Source: Paractinoplanes deccanensis
GTDB taxonomy: Bacteria; Actinomycetota; Actinomycetes; Mycobacteriales; Micromonosporaceae
Reading direction: 5' to 3'
Length of the DNA: 64,000 bases
Assembly: GCF_016862115.1 (NCBI RefSeq)
Contig: NZ_BOMI01000021.1
Coordinates: 62,001-126,000, forward strand
The notes under the pieces were generated by a model that was given only the letters and a program-made list of their open reading frames with translations, did no database searches and was not told the origin of the DNA. This document shows, in pieces, positions 60,774 to 64,000 of the stretch. Positions within the stretch are counted from its first letter, which is position 1; each line of letters starts with the position of its first letter. The position numbers were made by a program, and so were the translations under genes.

Positions 60774-61695
60774 GCCCGGCCCCGGCGCGGTCCGCGGCCA
60801 CCTTGATCCGGTCGAGCAGCCGGAGCTGCTCGTCCAGCGGCGGCATGCGCACGTTGGTGAAGAGCACGTGATCGACGCGCCACTCGTCGAGGCGCCGCAG
60901 GTCCTCGGCGACCTGGACGGGCGAGCCGCCGAGGAAGGGGCGCCGGCCGCCGAGGGAGGAAAGGGTCAGCGGCGTCGCGGCCCGCACCACGATGGACAGC
61001 CGGGCCGGGTCACGGCCGGCCCGCGCGGCGGCGGCCCGGAACCTGCCGATCGCCGCCGTGAGCCGCTCGAACGACATGGACGTCGGGTTGAACCCGTCGG
61101 CGATGCGGGCGGCCCGGTCGATGGCGGCCGGTGCGGCCGCGCCGACGAGCAGGGGCGGGCCGCCGTCCTGGTGCGGCTTGGGCCCGAAGTGGCCGGCCGG
61201 CATCCGGTAGAAGCGCCCCTCGTAGCTCACCGGGTCGGGCGCCCACGCCGCGCGCAGCGCGCCCACGAAGTCCTGGAGCCGGTCGCCCCGCTCGCCGAAC
61301 GGGACGTTCTCCGCGTCGTACTCCGCCCGCATCCATCCCTGGCCGAGCCCGGCGACCAGGCGCCCGCGGCTCAGCCGGTCGAGCGTGGCCAGCCGGCGTG
61401 CCAGCAGGACCGGGCTGTGCAGTGGCGCGGTCAGCACGCTCGTGCCCAGCCGGACGCCGCTGGTGAGGGCCGCGACGAAGGCGAGCGTGTCGACCGGGTC
61501 GTAGGTCGTCCGGTAGTAGTCCGGCAACGGCCGTGGCGGGCCCGGCGGCTGCGCGACGTCGCCCGTGGGGCAGAGCTGCCGCTCGTGGGTCCACACGGCC
61601 GCGTACCCCAGTGCCTCCGCCTCCGCGGCCAGCCGGACGATCGTGTCCTCGGTGGCGTGCGGCCCCGAGGTCAGCAGGTCAACTCCGAGGTCCAT
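60733..61695 (-). CDS. Luciferase-like flavin/F420-dependent oxidoreductase
   Basis: 320 residues of the bacterial luciferase-like (LLM) family: an early VDLLTSGPHATEDTIVRLAA, then AEALGYAAVWTHE, TLDRLSRGRLVAGLGQGW, and PPLLVGAAAPAAIDRAARIADGF. Members close to this type use F420 (family knowledge; FMN is also possible). Its start overlaps the DegT gene by 17 bases. The F420:NADP reductase-like gene at 45261 supports F420 use. Reaction unknown: a reduction or monooxygenation of a pathway intermediate. Confidence 0.88.
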   Translation of the reverse strand: MDLGVDLLTSGPHATEDTIVRLAAEAEALGYAAVWTHERQLCPTGDVAQPPGPPRPLPDYYRTTYDPVDTLAFVAALTSGVRLGTSVLTAPLHSPVLLARRLATLDRLSRGRLVAGLGQGWMRAEYDAENVPFGERGDRLQDFVGALRAAWAPDPVSYEGRFYRMPAGHFGPKPHQDGGPPLLVGAAAPAAIDRAARIADGFNPTSMSFERLTAAIGRFRAAAARAGRDPARLSIVVRAATPLTLSSLGGRRPFLGGSPVQVAEDLRRLDEWRVDHVLFTNVRMPPLDEQLRLLDRIKVAADRAGAGRARWEKPAEPVRP

Positions 61696-63277
61696 GACCG
61701 GCGCACTCCGCGTCCGCCTCGGCGAGGGCCCGCGCTATCGCCGCGCAGTGCTGGGGCTCGAGCCGGGGATTGGTCTGCACGAAGGCGATCCGCCGGAGCA
61801 GCCGCATGCTCTCGTCGGCGAAACCGGGCGGATAGTCGCGGCCGGGCACCCGTGCCCAGGGATCGTTACGGGCGTCGATGCCGACGTGAGCGATCATGGC
61901 GCGGAACTCCGGCGCCCAGTGAGCACCCGTCGTGGGGAGGTAGCGGTCGGTGCTCATCGCCGGGTAGCAGTGCTCGATCTCGCCGCCGGCGAACAGCTCT
62001 CGCGACGTGGTGACGTGCCGGATGCCCCGGGTCCGGACGGCTCTGGCGAAGGTCTGGCAGGCGCTCTCGTCCGGGAACAGCAGCGGCGTCATCCAGCCCG
62101 AGTCGCCCCGCGGGTCGTGGCCGGGCACCCGGCGGTAGGTGCGCGCCGGCCCGGTGAGGTCGAAGATGAGGTCGCGCGCCTCGCGCAGGCGGCCGAGCAG
62201 ATCGTCGAGGCGCTCGGCCTGCGCCAGCGCCACGGCCCCGGTCAGCTCGTTCATCCGCAGCCCGGTCGCCGGCATGACGCGGTCCTCGACGGCCAGCGCC
62301 CGCTTGCGTGCCGGGAACGTGCGGCCACCGGTGTAGAGGACCGCGAACTGGTAGAGCGCGTCCGAGTTCGTCGCCAGGAAGCCCCCGTCGCCGGCGGCCA
62401 CGAACTTCATGAACTTGGTGCTGAAGATCGCCGCGTCACCGATGGAGCCCACCCGGCGGCCGTGGTGGCTCACGCCGGCCGCCTGGGCGTTGTCCTCGAT
62501 CAGGGCGATGCCGTGCCGGTCCGCCAGCGCCCGCAGCCCGGTCAGGTCGCAGGAGGCGCCGAAGAGGCTGACGGCCATCACGGCCCGGGTGCGGCCGGTG
62601 ACGAGGCGCTCCACGTCGGCGACGGAGAGCCCCAGCGTCTCGTCGACCTGGGCGATGACCGGGACCGCGCCGCACAGGATCACCGCGTCGGCGCACCCCA
62701 CCCAGGTCACGGCGGGCACGATGACCTCGTCGCCCGGGCCCACGCCCAGGCCGAGCAGCGCCGCGGTGAGCGCCGCGGATCCGGACACCGTCGCGTGCAC
62801 GTGCTTGACGCCCAGCAGCGACTCCATGGTCTCCTCGAAGCGCCCGACGAAGGAGCGGGCCGCGGGCACCTCGTAGCGCCAGAGCCGCTTGCCGCGCAGC
62901 ACCTCCAGGACGTAGCGCTCCTCCGCCTCGCCGGTCATCTCCGCGCCGGTCGAGGTGTAGGGGACGTCCACATAGTTCGCGAGTCCCGCGAGCCGCAGCG
63001 CCGCGTCGTGGCGCTCGCCGCCCACCGCGTCCCGGATCAGCGACAGCACGACCGAGACCGCGGGTGGCGACGCGGTACGGGCGAGATGCCGCATCACCTC
63101 GGCGATCTCGCAGTCGTCCTTCGTGACGAACGCCTTGCGGAACTCCTCGTGCGCCTCGTCGCCGGAGATCGCCGCGTAGGCGGCGCCCTGGAGGTCCTTG
63201 ACCGCCTTGCGGGACTCGTCCGGGCTCCCGCCGGTGGCGAGGGCCGTCAGCGCGCTGCGCAGATCCTTGAAGTCCAT
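61679..63277 (-). CDS. DegT/DnrJ/EryC1/StrS aminotransferase with N-terminal extension
   Basis: 532 residues; most relatives have 370-420. An extra helical domain (1-105: MDFKDLRSALTALATGG, HEEFRKAFVTKDDCEIAEVM) precedes the aminotransferase: VSGSAALTAALLGLGVGPGD, EDNAQAAGVSHHGRRVGSIG and FSTKFMKFVAAGDGGF with the PLP Lys. The family usually makes amino sugars or AHBA-like precursors. No sugar nucleotide genes are visible here. It is 2 bases from the VOC gene upstream and overlaps the luciferase-like gene. Probable amination of a pathway intermediate. Confidence 0.88.
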   Translation of the reverse strand: MDFKDLRSALTALATGGSPDESRKAVKDLQGAAYAAISGDEAHEEFRKAFVTKDDCEIAEVMRHLARTASPPAVSVVLSLIRDAVGGERHDAALRLAGLANYVDVPYTSTGAEMTGEAEERYVLEVLRGKRLWRYEVPAARSFVGRFEETMESLLGVKHVHATVSGSAALTAALLGLGVGPGDEVIVPAVTWVGCADAVILCGAVPVIAQVDETLGLSVADVERLVTGRTRAVMAVSLFGASCDLTGLRALADRHGIALIEDNAQAAGVSHHGRRVGSIGDAAIFSTKFMKFVAAGDGGFLATNSDALYQFAVLYTGGRTFPARKRALAVEDRVMPATGLRMNELTGAVALAQAERLDDLLGRLREARDLIFDLTGPARTYRRVPGHDPRGDSGWMTPLLFPDESACQTFARAVRTRGIRHVTTSRELFAGGEIEHCYPAMSTDRYLPTTGAHWAPEFRAMIAHVGIDARNDPWARVPGRDYPPGFADESMRLLRRIAFVQTNPRLEPQHCAAIARALAEADAECAGHGPRS

Positions 63278-63279
63278 GG

Positions 63280-64000
63280 TCAGAGGTCCGCGCCGAGGAT
63301 GCGCCGGATCGCCTCGCCGGCCGGCGACGACATGGCCCGCGCGGACGGCTCGCAGAGGAAGAACCGGTAGCCGCCGGGATCGGTGAACGCGGCGGCGCGC
63401 CCGATCCCGGGCACCGTCTGGTCGCCGTCGAGGGAGAGCCCTCGCGCGGAGAGCTCGGCGGCCGCCGCGTCCAGGCCGGGAGTGTGGAAGCCGAGGGCGA
63501 CGCCGGGCGTGCCCCCGGCGGTGACCCGGTGCAGGGCCGCGTGGTCGCCGTCGCCGACGTGGTGCGTGGTCAGCAGGGCGCCACCGGCGTCGTACTTCAC
63601 CACACCGTCCGGCACGGCGGTGAGGCCGCGGTGGCACGTGGTGGTCTCCACCGGAGTCAGGCCGAGCCCACCCTGGTAGAACTTCTCGGTCGCGTGCAGG
63701 TCTCGCACGTAGAGGAAGAGATAGAGCAGCTCCGTGCCCGCGCCGCCCTGCCGCAGCGCCCTGACCTTGCGCGCGCTCGGCCAGGTCAGCGCGTCGGCGG
63801 ACGGCTGATAGAGCGAGAACCAGTGCCCGTCCGGATCGTAGAGGTCCGCCATCACGCCGGCCCGGGAGGTCTGCGCGGGTTTCACCGTGGCGCCGTTCCG
63901 CCCCATCGCCGCCCGGGTCTTCTCCACGTCGTCCACCAGCAGCGTCAACGTGACGGAGCGGTCGCGCCCGTCCGGGACGTCCGCGCGGTGCAGCACCAGG
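63280..64000 (-). CDS. Two-domain VOC protein, truncated by window edge
   Basis: C-terminal 239 or so residues; the start lies right of the window. It holds the end of domain 1 (LYDPDGHWFSLYQPS, tail SADALTWPSARKVRAL) and all of domain 2 (YLFLYVRDLHATEKFYQGGL, GVVKYDAGGALLTTHH, tail SARAMSSPAGEAIRRI). It is the same subfamily as 29844 and 33811. It opens the minus-strand operon VOC-DegT-luciferase-like. The cluster therefore continues beyond 64000. Confidence 0.85.
   Translation of the reverse strand, partial: LVLHRADVPDGRDRSVTLTLLVDDVEKTRAAMGRNGATVKPAQTSRAGVMADLYDPDGHWFSLYQPSADALTWPSARKVRALRQGGAGTELLYLFLYVRDLHATEKFYQGGLGLTPVETTTCHRGLTAVPDGVVKYDAGGALLTTHHVGDGDHAALHRVTAGGTPGVALGFHTPGLDAAAAELSARGLSLDGDQTVPGIGRAAAFTDPGGYRFFLCEPSARAMSSPAGEAIRRILGADL

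Noticed and set aside
28872..64000. Enediyne chromoprotein (apoprotein) or CalC-like self-sacrifice resistance gene
   Set aside because: I looked for a small secreted protein of about 110-145 residues with a signal peptide, and for START-domain proteins, and found none. Absence in the window does not exclude one further right.
1..64000. tRNA, rRNA, insertion sequences or integrase/attachment sites
   Set aside because: No tRNA-like cloverleaf, transposase motif or flanking terminal repeats were recognised on reading. None is claimed.

Overview
This is high-GC DNA with dense, overlapping genes (many ATGA/GTGA stop-start overlaps), frequent GTG starts, SARP/BTAD regulators, WXG100-type secretion proteins and F420-linked enzymes. 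That points to a filamentous actinomycete. The family (Micromonosporaceae or Streptomycetaceae would both fit) cannot be fixed from sequence alone.

Region 1 (1-17059) is the right part of a biosynthetic cluster that starts left of the window. It holds two KASIII-like acyltransferases (the first cut by the window edge), a large LuxR regulator, an alpha/beta hydrolase, a flavin monooxygenase, a type II PKS set (ACP, ketosynthase, chain-length-factor-like partner), an ECF-type sigma factor translationally coupled to that set, a FabG ketoreductase, two SnoaL-like proteins, a PaaK-like ligase, a 14-TM exporter and a UbiX/UbiD decarboxylase pair. The set can build and reduce a polyketide chain, decarboxylate an acid with prenyl-FMN and export the product.

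Region 2 (17060-27850) looks unrelated to either cluster. It has a BTAD/NB-ARC regulator flanked by a DHFR-like protein and a hydrolase homologue that lacks its nucleophile, a methyltransferase, a three-gene WXG100 polymorphic-toxin module (metallopeptidase-type toxin plus immunity candidate) and a secreted subtilisin-like protease.

Region 3 (about 28000-64000, continuing right) is an enediyne-type cluster. Its core on the minus strand is the diagnostic cassette unbL-unbV-unbU-pksE-tebC, followed by an F420:NADP reductase-like gene. To the left is a nine-gene plus-strand operon (three VOC proteins, an unknown protein, a DAO-type and a BBE-type flavoenzyme, an acyl-CoA ligase, a CaiB-type protein, a PIG-L deacetylase). 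Two AraC regulators flanking an ABC1 kinase and a SARP lie between them. To the right are a MerR regulator, a membrane protein with an apparent frameshift, a methyltransferase-aminotransferase fusion, more VOC proteins, a SnoaL-like protein, a luciferase-like oxidoreductase and a DegT-type aminotransferase. The VOC paralogues (six or seven in all) share a KYDxGG core and an LTWPS tail. They are candidate drug-binding self-resistance or tailoring proteins.

The strongest unexplained signal is a promoter element, GCAA-N5-GAGAAG, found five times 60-74 bases upstream of start codons in region 3, each copy followed 20-21 bases later by a -10-like hexamer. It suggests one regulator controls the VOC operon, an internal CoA-ligase segment, a His-rich membrane protein at the left edge and the SnoaL-like gene on the right.
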